Source: Hormiphora californensis (lineage: Eukaryota; Ctenophora; Tentaculata; Cydippida; Pleurobrachiidae). From it: DNA of 64,000 bases. This document shows positions 47,598 to 64,000 of the stretch, in pieces (within the stretch, counting starts at the first letter, position 1; each line of letters begins with the position of its first letter). The position numbers and the translations under genes were made by a program. Location: positions 3,246,391 to 3,310,390 of the forward strand of contig CM035362.1 of assembly GCA_020137815.1 (NCBI GenBank), read 5' to 3'. A model generated the notes under the pieces. That model was not told the DNA's origin and did no database searches. It saw only the letters and a program-made list of their open reading frames with translations.

Positions 47598-48891
47598 TTA
47601 AACGATTTTGTTTTTCTTTAAATTGTCTCGTGTAAATATCACTGTATCAACAACAGCAACGTCTGCTACTATTTTGTACTGTATGTTCACTCGTCGGAGG
47701 GGTACGCCCCATATCGCCTTATTTTCTCGTCCCTGCCCTGTAGTATTTGCATTGGATGGCCACCTGAGAAGGAGAGGGTGTGAGATGTGACGTGTAGATT
47801 TGACCTTATCTATGTCTCTTTTTTACCTCTCTCTCACTCATTTTCCCTAGCTCTAAATTAGAATACAATCAGAATATACTTTCTATTTTAGTCGATCAAT
47901 AACTCTACTCTTTCTATTTTACTCTCTCTGTAACATCATTCTTTCTATTTTACTCTCTCGGTAACTCGATCATTATCTCCAAATTACTCTTTGAGTATTA
48001 CTCTATTTTTTATTATTCTTTCTATTTTACTCTCTCTCTCTCTCTCTCGATCCTATAATCCACTCACCAGTATTCCCGAGGGTAGGGTTGGTATTTGAAC
48101 AGCAAGAACGCTCCGATCAGCTCGCTTCGTTTTCTCAATTCCACCCGTGTTAAATACAACGCTGTATACTTGCTGCAGAGTAAACAAGGCGTTAGTATCA
48201 TACTTGATTACTTGTAAAATGGGGTTAGTAGTGGCATATGTTCTGCTAGAAGAGGTTAGTATCATACTTGCTGTAAGAATAAACAAGGGGTTAGTGACAT
48301 ACACTTGCTGTCAGAGAGTTGGGTTAGCGTGCTGAGTTCTGTAGAACTATTGGATGGCAGTAGTAGTATGTTGAGACTTGAGGGCCGGGGAAGGGGGGGG
48401 GGGGTCATTCATTGCTTTTATTGGGATTATACGGCATACGCGGGAAACTTAAACATTACCAAGGAAGCAAAATTAGTAGGATAAACAGACGCCGGCACAG
48501 AGATATTGAGAGAGAGGTAGGGGGTCAGAGAGAGAAATGGAGAGAGCGAGCGAGAGAGAGAAGAAGAACAATAGTTTCCCGTTCGGTATTCTTGCAATAA
48601 AACAGTCCGAACATTATCTATGTTATTGTTATGTTCTAACCCTCCTTTACGTTGCCTAGCTAGACTGTGATTCGCGCGCCCCGCCCGCGAAACACAAATG
48701 TAGTAAAGGAGGGTTAGAACATAACAACCTTTACGCACGAAAAACAGTCTAGCTAGGCAAATCTATTATACACAATATTTTCTTTCTTTTTTGTTGCTTA
48801 TACCTGTCTCCCTTCTTCTTGTCTCTCTCCAGGTATCATTTGAAGTATATCTCCATTTATCAAAATATCGCTACCAGAAAAGTCTTTTTTA
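47598..48891 (-). CDS. Unrecognised protein, C-terminal three exons
   Basis: Minus-strand exons 48891-48804, 48168-48068 and 47763-47598 (TAA) join in phase. They read SGSDILINGDILQMIPGE, then YLTRVELRKRSELIGAFLLF and KYQPYPREYW, then KAIWGVPLRRVNIQYKIVAD and a basic end (NLKKNKIV). The middle exon can start at either of two acceptors four bases apart (GCAG or CAAG); only the second keeps the frame into the last exon. There is no membrane segment. The upstream exon must end with two bases of a codon. The exon at 51722-51608 does so, hence this may be an alternative end of the neighbouring gene rather than a separate gene. Confidence 0.65.
48361..48760. repeat. MITE of the GTTATGTTCTAACCC family (48625-48756) in an intron
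   Basis: GTTATGTTCTAACCCTCCTT at 48628 faces GGAGGGTTAGAACATAAC at 48706, and CCTAGCTAGACTGTG faces CAGTCTAGCTAGG. Related copies lie at 36421, 47395, 59882 and 10862. A G run and GA tract lie at 48385-48560. Confidence 0.65.
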
Positions 48892-48959
48892 CTGCAAAGG
48901 AAATTGTGGTAAGCAAAAATAGAAAAAAATGGATTTGTTTTTCTGTCTGACGAACTTGT

Positions 48960-48988
48960 GTATTGAGACATTTTAAAGACAGAAAGGC

Positions 48989-49025
<37 letters not shown>
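48960..49025. repeat. (GACA)n microsatellite
   Basis: ACAGACAGACAGACAGACAG over about 50 bp. No gene between 48892 and 49320. Confidence 0.9.
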
Positions 49026-49322
49026 GGTAAACACAATTATAGACATGAACTAACAAGGCCCTATTTTTCATATCAGTATGCAAGTCAACTATGTGAGTTT
49101 ATAGGCTTACAAGGCATGTAGGTTTGTATTCGGCAATTATCCGGTATTTGATTTGAACGCTGGCAAACAGAATATTATTATAGATAGACTATCGTGGCCA
49201 CATACAAACAGAGACACACTACAGACACACAGAGAGACACACGAATTATACTAATGATGATAAATACCGGTGTACACTAGTCGTACACACACATCATACT
49301 ACTTACTATTCAAATTGTCAGT

Positions 49323-49841
49323 GCTACATCACCTAGCAACTACACCTGCACGTGCAATTATTAGAGCAACTTAGAAACCTCACTCCCAGTTGCAGTTTTG
49401 GGTACTAAGGGAAATTCAATTCTGCACGTGCATTCTTTTACTTTTGTCCTGATGTCTAACTCTTCAACCCCAAGCGCTATTCGGCAACGGTCATCTGGGT
49501 CCGGAAGATCTGCTGCTGTCAGGGAGCAGGCTAGAGAATATGACAGATTACGCCAACGTGTTCAAGCGAGCCAATCAACGACTACGGATAGCTTTACTCA
49601 ACGTCGCCCAAGGGTGATTACTCCAGTCGAATATAGAAATCTCCGAATCGGCTACATAGCGGCAAAGTTTTCACGTGATGAGTTTCTGGAACAGCACTGC
49701 ACCTCCATGACATCGATCTCTTAAATTCGTACCTTGACATTGTTAGGAAGCCCATAGCGTACAACAACATGGGTAGGGAGAAAGTGAGAGATAGGCTAGG
49801 AACGGATGGTGCAGTGCAGGTGATGTCAGCGTTCCCTAATC
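49323..49841 (+). repeat. Third copy of the 84-codon ORF element, plus orientation
   Basis: The ORF 49398-49724 contains MSNSSTPSAIRQRSSGSGRS, with an extra six-residue piece (RVQASQ) absent from the two copies at 2.5 and 15.9 kb, and ends at the same place. The second conserved frame follows (DIDLLNSYLDIVRKPIAYNN) and remains open for about 45 codons. This copy is not part of the receptor block duplication and is more diverged, so it is the best guide to the ancestral form. Confidence 0.6.
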
Positions 49842-49948
49842 CAGCTACCATTTCCCCGAAATTCGCCCGTAGGGCGAACGGGCCTACTAGTTTAAGTAAC
49901 GGAAATTAAGCTATCATACAACTGTCACACACATACTCACTGACACGC

Positions 49949-49950
49949 TG

Positions 49951-50034
<84 letters not shown>

Positions 50035-50391
50035 ACACACACACACACACAGATGTACGTCACACTGTACAAAATGCCATGCATCTGTTACAGAGAATCA
50101 TTAGTTAGGACAGTACTAGTACTGACTACTGTCCTAACTAATGATTCTCTGTGTGCGGGGAAGAATATAATGATTGATTGTCATGAAGGGAGAGAGTGAG
50201 ATGGGTGAAGATATATGAACTGAGAAAAATAAAATAAATAATGAGACGACCAGGTGTACACTACATGTATGTACAGACTTTGAATGAACCGAGTGTGTCC
50301 TAATATTGCCCTAGAATCCCTGGATTCTGGAATGTGCCCTAAATTGCCCTAAAATGAACCACACCTGTAAACTCTCAGTGTATATTTAGTA
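49949..50391. repeat. (CA)n tract and a 61-bp hairpin (50091-50151)
   Basis: About 100 bp of CA, then arms CAGAGAATCATTAGTTAGGA (+CAGTA) and their complement around a 12-bp loop. From 50152 to 50391 nothing else is seen. Confidence 0.9.
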
Positions 50392-51722
50392 TCAATCATC
50401 AATTTGAGAGTTTGTGGAGTGTCGAATCCGTCCTCCATCTTCCTTAAAAAACACGGCTTCCCCCTCCTCATCTTGTGGAACTATCTCTAACTGTACCGAC
50501 TCATCCTCCATCTCGCTAATTGGGTATTTAATTTGTTAATTAATTTGTTAAGTACATAAATATTGTAATTATTTCATTAATTAATCAAGTAATTATAATT
50601 GGGTCTGAAAATGATAAATGTGAAACGGGGGAAGTTGAAATGGTGGTAAAAACATGCTGGAGAGGCGATCGCGATCTTTTATAAAATATGCCGCAAAAGA
50701 ATAACTATCGAAGGTTGCAAAAATAGTGATACGAGGTAAAGTAGGAAGTGTGGGCAAACAAGTGACAAATTAAATAATGGGTGTGCGGTATAGAATTGAA
50801 ATATTTGAGGCATTTCAAGGATGAAAACAAAAATAAAATACATCTCGTTCAGTAATATCGCTCTTTGAGATACAAAGAAATCTGAAAACGAGTTACTTCA
50901 TTGAATTGTTCCACTCTACTTCACAGGACAGAAGCTCAGTACAGTCGGACCCCGATTTAGGGACACCCTCGGGGGAAAGGCTCTTGTCCACTAAATCGGG
51001 GTGTCCACTAAATCGGGGTCAAATAAGGTTAATTTCCTACATCAGGGGAAAAAATCCTGTCCCTAAATCGGGGTGCCACTAAATCGGGGGCCCCTAAATC
51101 GGGGTCCGACTGTAGTTGCATGCTATGTGTAATCACCAACAAAACAACGAGCACTATTTGATATTGAGTAAAATGAGTGATCTTATACTGTCTCATTTAG
51201 TTGCGACACACACACACACACATGATATATATCAGGAGTAATGAGGTGTGTTATTCGCTATGTGCGGGCCCACGTGGCGCCATGTCACTCTTTTTTAGTC
51301 CACTAACTTGTGTCAATCCCTCTTTGTCAAGTGACATCACATTTAAATCACTCTTTGTCAATAACATGTTAGATAGTTGCTAGGTTACACAGTGAGAATG
51401 CACCTCTACTTTGTTACATCATATATTAGAAAATTCCATTCAATCCACTTTTCTATTTTAGAATTTCTAGAAGTACCCCTGGCCTTAGAATGTTCTCGAA
51501 TTCAAGGTTGACATAAGACAAAAAACAAATAAAAGATTTAATAAGAGATTCTGAAGGTAAAGTCATCTACAATTTTGAGACCCCGGTCCCCACCTCGCTT
51601 CTACTACTCATTGTATATTTTCACGATGGGCGTGATGCCCAAAAACAGCAACACTAGATTCCTAATACGGCAGCAGGCAGCGTCATATGACTCTAAATCT
51701 GGTGCAGTTTGACACCTGTTAT
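50392..51722 (-). CDS. Unrecognised membrane-type protein, last two exons
   Basis: Minus-strand exons 51722-51608 and 50515-50392 (TGA) join in phase (GA + C). They read CQTAPDLESYDAACCRIRNL, a hydrophobic stretch VLLFLGITPI, then an acidic tail (EMEDESVQLEIVPQDEEGEA) ending STNSQIDD. The frame is also open upstream to 51813, so the true acceptor is uncertain; AG sites at 51723 and 51716 keep the same frame. Upstream exons were not found in the repeat-filled DNA beyond. The intron holds a pogo-like MITE (50942-51112). Confidence 0.6.
50942..51112. mobile_element. pogo-like MITE, complete, TA-flanked
   Basis: CAGTCGGACCCCGATTTAGG to CCTAAATCGGGGTCCGACTG with TA on both sides and internal ACTAAATCGGGGTG repeats. 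Closest to the copy at 18336 but in reverse orientation. Confidence 0.85.
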
Positions 51723-53235
51723 CTGGAAAGCCGATAGAGTAGTGGAGTGAGATTTCATTAGTGGGGAGGAGGGCTACATTAGTGGTGAGGTTTGCCTTGT
51801 TTGAACAAAACAAGGTGAAGTCACGTGCAAAGGGTGGAGGTTAAAAAATAAAACCAAGTATATTATATATATCTGTCTGTATAGCTTGTAAAATAATATA
51901 CATCTTTTTTTTAATTTATAAACTGTAACCAAGATATAAAATTCGAATATGAGACATAACACGAAGAAAAGGAGTGAGAATAGAAAGACGCCAGACGGCC
52001 AGACTACTGCAGAAGGGAAGGAAAATACGAGAGATAGAGAAATATGGAGAAACCAAAAAGGAAGGAAAATGAGGAGCCTGGAGATCGGGGAATTAGAGTG
52101 AGAAAAAGAAGAGGAAAAAAAGAGAGATTGCTGCTGCAGGATTGGTAAATACGATTAGTTACATGGAAAATGCCATCTGCTCATGTCTTCAATTCGTGCG
52201 AAATGCACCAGGGAATAAATAATATTCGAAGGGTTATAAGAGTGGAACGAATTGCTAACAAGTTCATAATTCAATTTCTTATCAGAGATTGTCGCCTACT
52301 CCATACTGAGCAGAATTTCTATTCATAACATCTTCTTAAATGAATTATGGAATATTATTATATGCCTATTATATAAACTTTTAATATGACTGATATCCGG
52401 CTTCAATAAATCGGAATTAGCCATTAGGGAATACAGAAAAATATGATTAGTTAATCAAATAAGAACTCTTGAGGGAACGCCTGTAATTTCGGATTTTATG
52501 TTGTCACTCCAAACTCGTTATTTAACGATATATATCCGTTTCAGATAGTGGCCGGTGGGGAAAACGAGCGCACGAGAAGGGGGTAGTGTCTGACTGTGGT
52601 CTGGAAAGCCCCGTCACGGAGCCTAGCTTTTATGAATAAGCTTTACGAGACGAATTCAAGTTCCAACGCAACCGGATTTAGCTTTCTATCTTATCGGAAC
52701 GTTGGGCTTAAGCCCCTTCATTTTTTGGTATTTTTTTTCGGTGCGTAGGCCAATCAGAGGCCTTTATTTCGAAATTCAGTCAGACATGAGACACCAAAGA
52801 ATTGACATCCTCAAAAAATCCGACAAATGCTAATTGTATCTAGAACTATTGATACCAATTACAAAATCACAGACGCGTTTTAACAAAAAGTCGCAAAAGG
52901 AACTTGGCAAACGCTACTGCAGCCCCCGGGATAAAGCAGCGCTTTTCAAAAAAGGAACAAAAGAAAAAAAACAACGCGTAAAAGCTGAACTGAATTCAAC
53001 TCCGATTTTTATGTTTTACTACTTACCCGAAACGCGCTGCGCGGCGTTTATAATGCGTGGTATATTTTGTTTTTACGCGCCATTCATTATTTTTGACTCT
53101 CGTCATATAAAATTATCACACTGGATTTTGTTATTCAATTAAAACCAAAACTCGAGTACTATCGCTAAAATATCGAGATAAATTTAAATTCTGAACAGTG
53201 AACAATCACCCGCATTTTGTCACATTGGCATTTAA
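51723..53235. other. Gene-free AT-rich stretch
   Basis: Unique AT-rich sequence, with a half copy of the 12600-12900 inverted-repeat element at 52635-52790. The 102-codon frame at 52834-53142 has no family features or splice support. Confidence 0.5.
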
Positions 53236-54005
53236 GGGCGCGCACAGACTGTTCATGCGTGATCATGTCCATAAGTGGACAAGATTTTGATCAAGTCACG
53301 CAGACTGATCAAGCTTGATCATCTGATCAAGCTTGGACAGTAAAAACTGAAACTTATTCATATCAAAGCGAAAACCACTGTACCCGACTAATTTTGATAC
53401 TCTGAATCACGTAAGCTAGTTTTCAAATCCGTCAGAGGTCAGGAAAGTGTTCTAATTGGGCATAATTGGGTCTAATTGACCCCACTAAAAACTTGTCACC
53501 TGGAAATAATAAACGCTTATGTGAGGGCACTTTTCCGACTAATTTTGATACGCTGAATCACATAAACAACTTTTTCACGCCCCCAGAGGTCGGGAAAGTG
53601 TCCTAATTGAGTATAATTGGATCTAATTGGCCTTAATTGCTCAATTAGGGCATTTCCCGACCTCTGGGGGCTTGGAAAAGTTGCTTATGTGATTCAGCGT
53701 ATCAAAATTAGTCGGAAAAAGTGCCCTCACGTCATTTCCAGGTGACAAGTTGTAAGTGGGGTCAATTAGACCCAATTATGCCCAATTAGGACACATTCCC
53801 AACCTCCGAAGGATTTGAAAACTAGCTTACGTGATTCAGAGTATCAAAATTAGTCGGGTACAGTGGTTTTCGCTTTGATATGAATAAGTTTCAGTTTTTC
53901 CTGTCCAAGCTTGATCAGATGATCAAGCTTGATCAGTCTGCGTGACTTGATCAAAATCTTGCCCACTTATGGACATGATCACGCATGAACAGTCTGTGCG
54001 CGCCC
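53236..54005. mobile_element. 770-bp fold-back element, GGGCGCGCAC ends
   Basis: The two arms are almost exact inverted copies: GGGCGCGCACAGACTGTTCA at the left tip, its complement at the right, with shared inner words CTGATCAAGCTTGATCATCT and CACTGTACCCGACTAATTTT. A second inner inverted pair (GACTAATTTTGATACGCTGA) lies near the centre. TAA at the left and TAT at the right border may be a worn 3-bp duplication. GGGCGCGC ends resemble PIF/Harbinger-type MITEs; this is tentative. Confidence 0.8.
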
Positions 54006-54216
54006 TATTTGGCCCGTCTTCATCTTGAGACGGAAAAGCTGAAGATAAGACGAAAAAAGTTGAATTTTAGTCTGGCTAAATTGCTGATTACCGTTGAATG
54101 ACAACAGGACAATTCTTGACAAGTGGCAACTCTTATTTATTCATTTGGGAGAGAGAGAGAAAAGAATGAATATTAGGACATTTCCTACAGAAATAGACCA
54201 ATGGCAATACCATATA

Positions 54217-54371
54217 CAGTCGGACCCCGATATACCGGGCCCCGATTTACCGGACCCCCTATTTACCGGGAGGATAAACTTCCCCGAATATAGGATTTGA
54301 ACAGTATTTGACCCCGATATACCGGGCAAAACCCTTTCTCCCGAGCATCCCGGTAAATCGGGGTCCGACTG
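54217..54371. mobile_element. pogo-like MITE (CCGG subtype)
   Basis: CAGTCGGACCCCGATATACC to TAAATCGGGGTCCGACTG, with repeated ATTTACCGG / ATATACCGGG inside. Confidence 0.8.
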
Positions 54372-54724
54372 ACTCCGTACGTGACAAAAAGTGTGCGATT
54401 AAACCTATAACATCCTAAAACACAGTTCACATATTTTATCTTTACACAGTAAGACGCCCAAAACAAATAAATTATCTGGTCTCTCAGTTCTCACAGTAGT
54501 ACATTTGCATTACTCCAGTTTTAGTCGATCACAATTCTTCTCACATTATTCTCACATTATTCTCACAAGTCGGGGGTGTTACTTTTGTGATTATCGTATG
54601 AGTCTGGTCTATACAATAATTGTTGACAAAAGTAGACTCTGCGGGGGCTACCATTTGACTACATTTCCTATTGTCTCACAAAATACTGCCCTCTCCGAAC
54701 CGGGCATATACCATGACATATTTC

Positions 54725-61676
<6,952 letters not shown>

Positions 61677-62375
61677 ATTGATCGTTAGTATCTCGTCTCA
61701 GTAGAATGGTCTTTCTGGCGACATGTGCGGTCCAAGAGATGGGTAATGAAATCGCTATAAAATACGCTTTTATGAACTTTTTTTGAAAACAGGGTTCGTG
61801 AATTGGTAAAAAGTTTAATAAAGTCTTAAAATCTTGGAAAAATTTGGCATACGCTGGAGGCCCCTCTTCAGAGGGGCCTGTAGTTACAGAGTGCGGATGT
61901 GTAAAATAAGACTTTACAGGTTCCACTGTATGTCCCATTAGTCATATGGGACGGGAGTAATTTTACGACGTTTTCTCCATCGCCCCGAACCTTCTACCTG
62001 ACTCAGCCCTGATTCAAAAGTCACTTTCCTGATCCGATGTGGCTACGTTTGTCGTTCATCAGTGATCAGATACGCAGATGCATCGAGTGGATACTCATCC
62101 TAAATACCTTTGTCAGGCACTGACTGTACATCGGTGTACATCGCTACGGCGTACGCAGGCTCGCGTAGCCGTACCGGGCCTTCGGCCTGGTGCGGAGAGG
62201 ACGGTCTTATATGAGACAAAAATATCTGGGCTGTGGTTGGTATGGCAGGTGGCTCAGTACTATAGTAGTAGCGAAATATTGTCTTTAGTAGCCTTTTTCC
62301 GTCATAAAGGAAGAAGAAAATATGATAAGAGTGAGAGAGATGGAAAGCAAGATAAAAGAAAAAATGAGCAAGAGA

Positions 62376-62472
<97 letters not shown>

Positions 62473-62887
62473 CTATGATGTGCGAATGAATCCTGAAATA
62501 TGTGATTGAGTAGTTATCCGCGTACGCCGCCCCATACATGCCAATTGGCCAATTGCAGTTGCTAACTCGACTATAGCCTGCATTTCTTCTTCTCTGTTTT
62601 CAACTGTCTGTTGGCATTCATGGTCATTATATATCAAGTATGCGCTGGCCGCTGGTGTTTGGTTGTGTAAAACCTCAACGATGCTGAGTCACCAAAACTA
62701 GTGTTTTTATATGGATTCACCAATTTATCAGTTCATTTCATGTTCATCTCTTGGAAGAGGGATTAGGATAATTGGGGCCTCAGCGTTTCGGTCGAGATCA
62801 TCAAATGGCCTAATTTGGCCCTAATCACTTTTTCAAGACATACAGTTCATCTTAAATTCTTAACTCTTCCTTTGTGGTCTAGGTGAA
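61677..62887. other. Divergent intergenic region
   Basis: Between the start of the STPG gene (minus) and the Ig-like gene (plus), so it should hold both promoters. It contains a hairpin at 61855-61882 (GGAGGCCCCTCTTCAGAGGG), the reverse copy of the GACCGTCC family (62104-62226) and a GA tract (62385-62469). No gene seen. Confidence 0.55.
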
Positions 62888-64000
62888 ATGTGGAGGTCTG
62901 CGGTTTTGTTAGTGTTAGCTGTTCTAGGGGCGACGGTTGAGAGCTCTGACTGCCTCTGTAAGTAAAATGTGTATATTACACTTTTATTATGACGTAAACT
63001 ATTGTGTAGTTACAGCCAATTTACTAGACCGCACCGTTTTCTTTCTCTATCAGTGGTCAATCCACGTCGGATTATGTCGGATGACCAGTGGTCATCCGAC
63101 GTGAGATTCGACGACTCGACGAGGAATTCTACCAGATCAGAGAGACACGCCGCACTAATTAAATGCGGTCGCGCTTCAATTCTTCTCTCTCGTTAGTCTT
63201 TACGTCTCTCTCACTACGAATGCACGGCGCATCCCACGTCGAATTTCTCGTCGAATTTTACGTCGAGATATGGCAATTATGTCAGATGACCACTGTATTG
63301 ATGTCTTTATACTGAGCTTGTTACACTTGCTTTGCTTCGACACCCCACAAGGGCAAATGTTGTCAAGTCATTTTTCATAAAAGTCTTCCATGATGACATT
63401 TAATCGTGTAGTACAATCAAATTATAATGAAAAGGTCAAAGTTGAATTTTTCAGCCAAACAAGATCATTTGGACCAATGCCCACGTTATGACCATACCGA
63501 TCAAATATGCGGTATTTGTCCACAGGAAACAGCTACCCTCGAATGTCCCAAAAGTGTAAGTGTAAAACATGTGTGGTACCGTTGGTGAATAAGTAATCCA
63601 GTTGATTAGCCAACAACTATTAGTGACACAGGCCAGGGATCAGTAAATTATATCTCCGTGGACGAGGAACACAGTGTTCAAGTCAATTTGATTTAGTATC
63701 ATTATCCATATCGTTGTGTATCTCGTTAATTGAATTCTATTTCAGCATCCCTTCCGTAAGGAGGGTCTGGTATCGAAACTGTGGGGGTAACCGGGATATA
63801 CCTTTCGGTAAGTGTATCCCACTGTTTGAAGAACCAGGCTTTTAGGTCTAGAGAGTTGTAATTAATTAACTAATTACTAATTCAATTAATTACTAGGTAT
63901 CGATTGTGTCGCGGATGTGAAAGATCAACTATGTAACCAGAGTGGTACTAGACTTAAACTGGTGAGGAAAACAGGACAAGCCGCTGCTATGATCACCACT
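62888..64000 (+). CDS. Secreted Ig-like-domain protein, 5' part (runs off the window)
   Basis: Exon 1, 62888-62957, encodes a signal peptide (MWRSAVLLVLAVLGATVESS). Exon 2, 63455-63555, reads CPRYDHTDQICGICPQE then ATLECPK. Exon 3, 63746-63807, reads IPSVRRVWYRNCGGNRDIPF. Exon 4, 63897-64000 and beyond, reads GIDCVADVKDQLCNQSGTRL then AAAMITT. The pattern (Cys in a LECPK strand, Trp in VWYRN, later Cys) resembles an immunoglobulin fold. Exons 2 and 3 do not join in phase unless one A is removed from AAAA at 63550-63553. A membrane anchor or more domains may follow outside the window. Confidence 0.7.
63086..63295. mobile_element. 210-bp MITE in intron 1 of the Ig-like gene
   Basis: Ends CAGTGGTCATCCGAC and GTCAGATGACCACTG (14 of 15 paired). 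The left tip also overlaps a 25-bp palindrome (63076-63100). The core repeats ACGTCGAATTT. Superfamily unclear. Confidence 0.65.

Noticed and set aside
49398-49724. Stand-alone protein gene of 108 residues
   Set aside because: Same sequence recurs twice as a dispersed element with no promoter or splice context; recorded as a repeat.
52834-53142. 102-codon plus-strand ORF
   Set aside because: AT-rich, no family features, no neighbouring exons in phase.

Overview
This is animal nuclear DNA. Coding sequence is broken by short GT-AG introns, both strands carry multi-exon genes, and the recognisable families are metazoan: rhodopsin-like receptors, a DEG/ENaC channel, FAMeT plus sushi-domain secreted proteins, an RCC1-type propeller, an STPG (sperm-tail PG-rich) ciliary protein and a secreted Ig-like protein. 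The very high load of short inverted-repeat elements and the divergence of the genes suggest an early-branching, probably marine invertebrate such as a ctenophore or cnidarian. That placement is inference. Exons were found by reading frames, splice dinucleotides and phase by hand, with no database search.

Layout. 1-5140 (+): two tandem single-exon receptor genes whose C-terminal tail ends inside a hAT-like MITE. 6763-18173 (-): a DEG/ENaC channel gene of at least nine exons. Its introns hold a 1.5 kb fold-back element, a 161-bp satellite and, antisense, a segmental duplicate of the receptor block carrying two broken receptor copies. 20510-24933 (-): a tandem pair encoding signal peptide, FAMeT-like domain and sushi domain. 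25653-28806: a 3.15 kb nested palindrome with an inverted 32-bp minisatellite. 29875-31504 (+): an unrecognised basic/Ser-rich protein. 33041-34497: a 33-bp minisatellite split by an insertion. 35092-39429 (+): an 11-exon RCC1-like gene. 40732-43278 (+): a GPR157/cAMP-receptor-like 7TM gene whose stop codon lies in the first unit of a 16-copy TGACGTCA array. 43618-43934 (+): a short exon pair followed by exon-like tandem copies. 44698-46581 (+): a six-exon secreted orphan. 47598-48891 and 50392-51722 (-): 3' parts of one or two unrecognised genes. 54725-61676 (-): the STPG-repeat gene. 62888-64000 (+): start of a secreted Ig-like gene that runs off the window.

No operon logic applies, and the genes look functionally unrelated except for the two receptor copies and the two FAMeT-sushi copies. 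The strongest general signals are (a) fold-back and MITE families at high density, many inside introns; (b) local tandem duplications that copy splice sites of neighbouring exons, seen at five places; and (c) four reading-frame breaks in otherwise clean genes, each repaired by removing one base of a homopolymer, which points to consensus errors rather than real decay.
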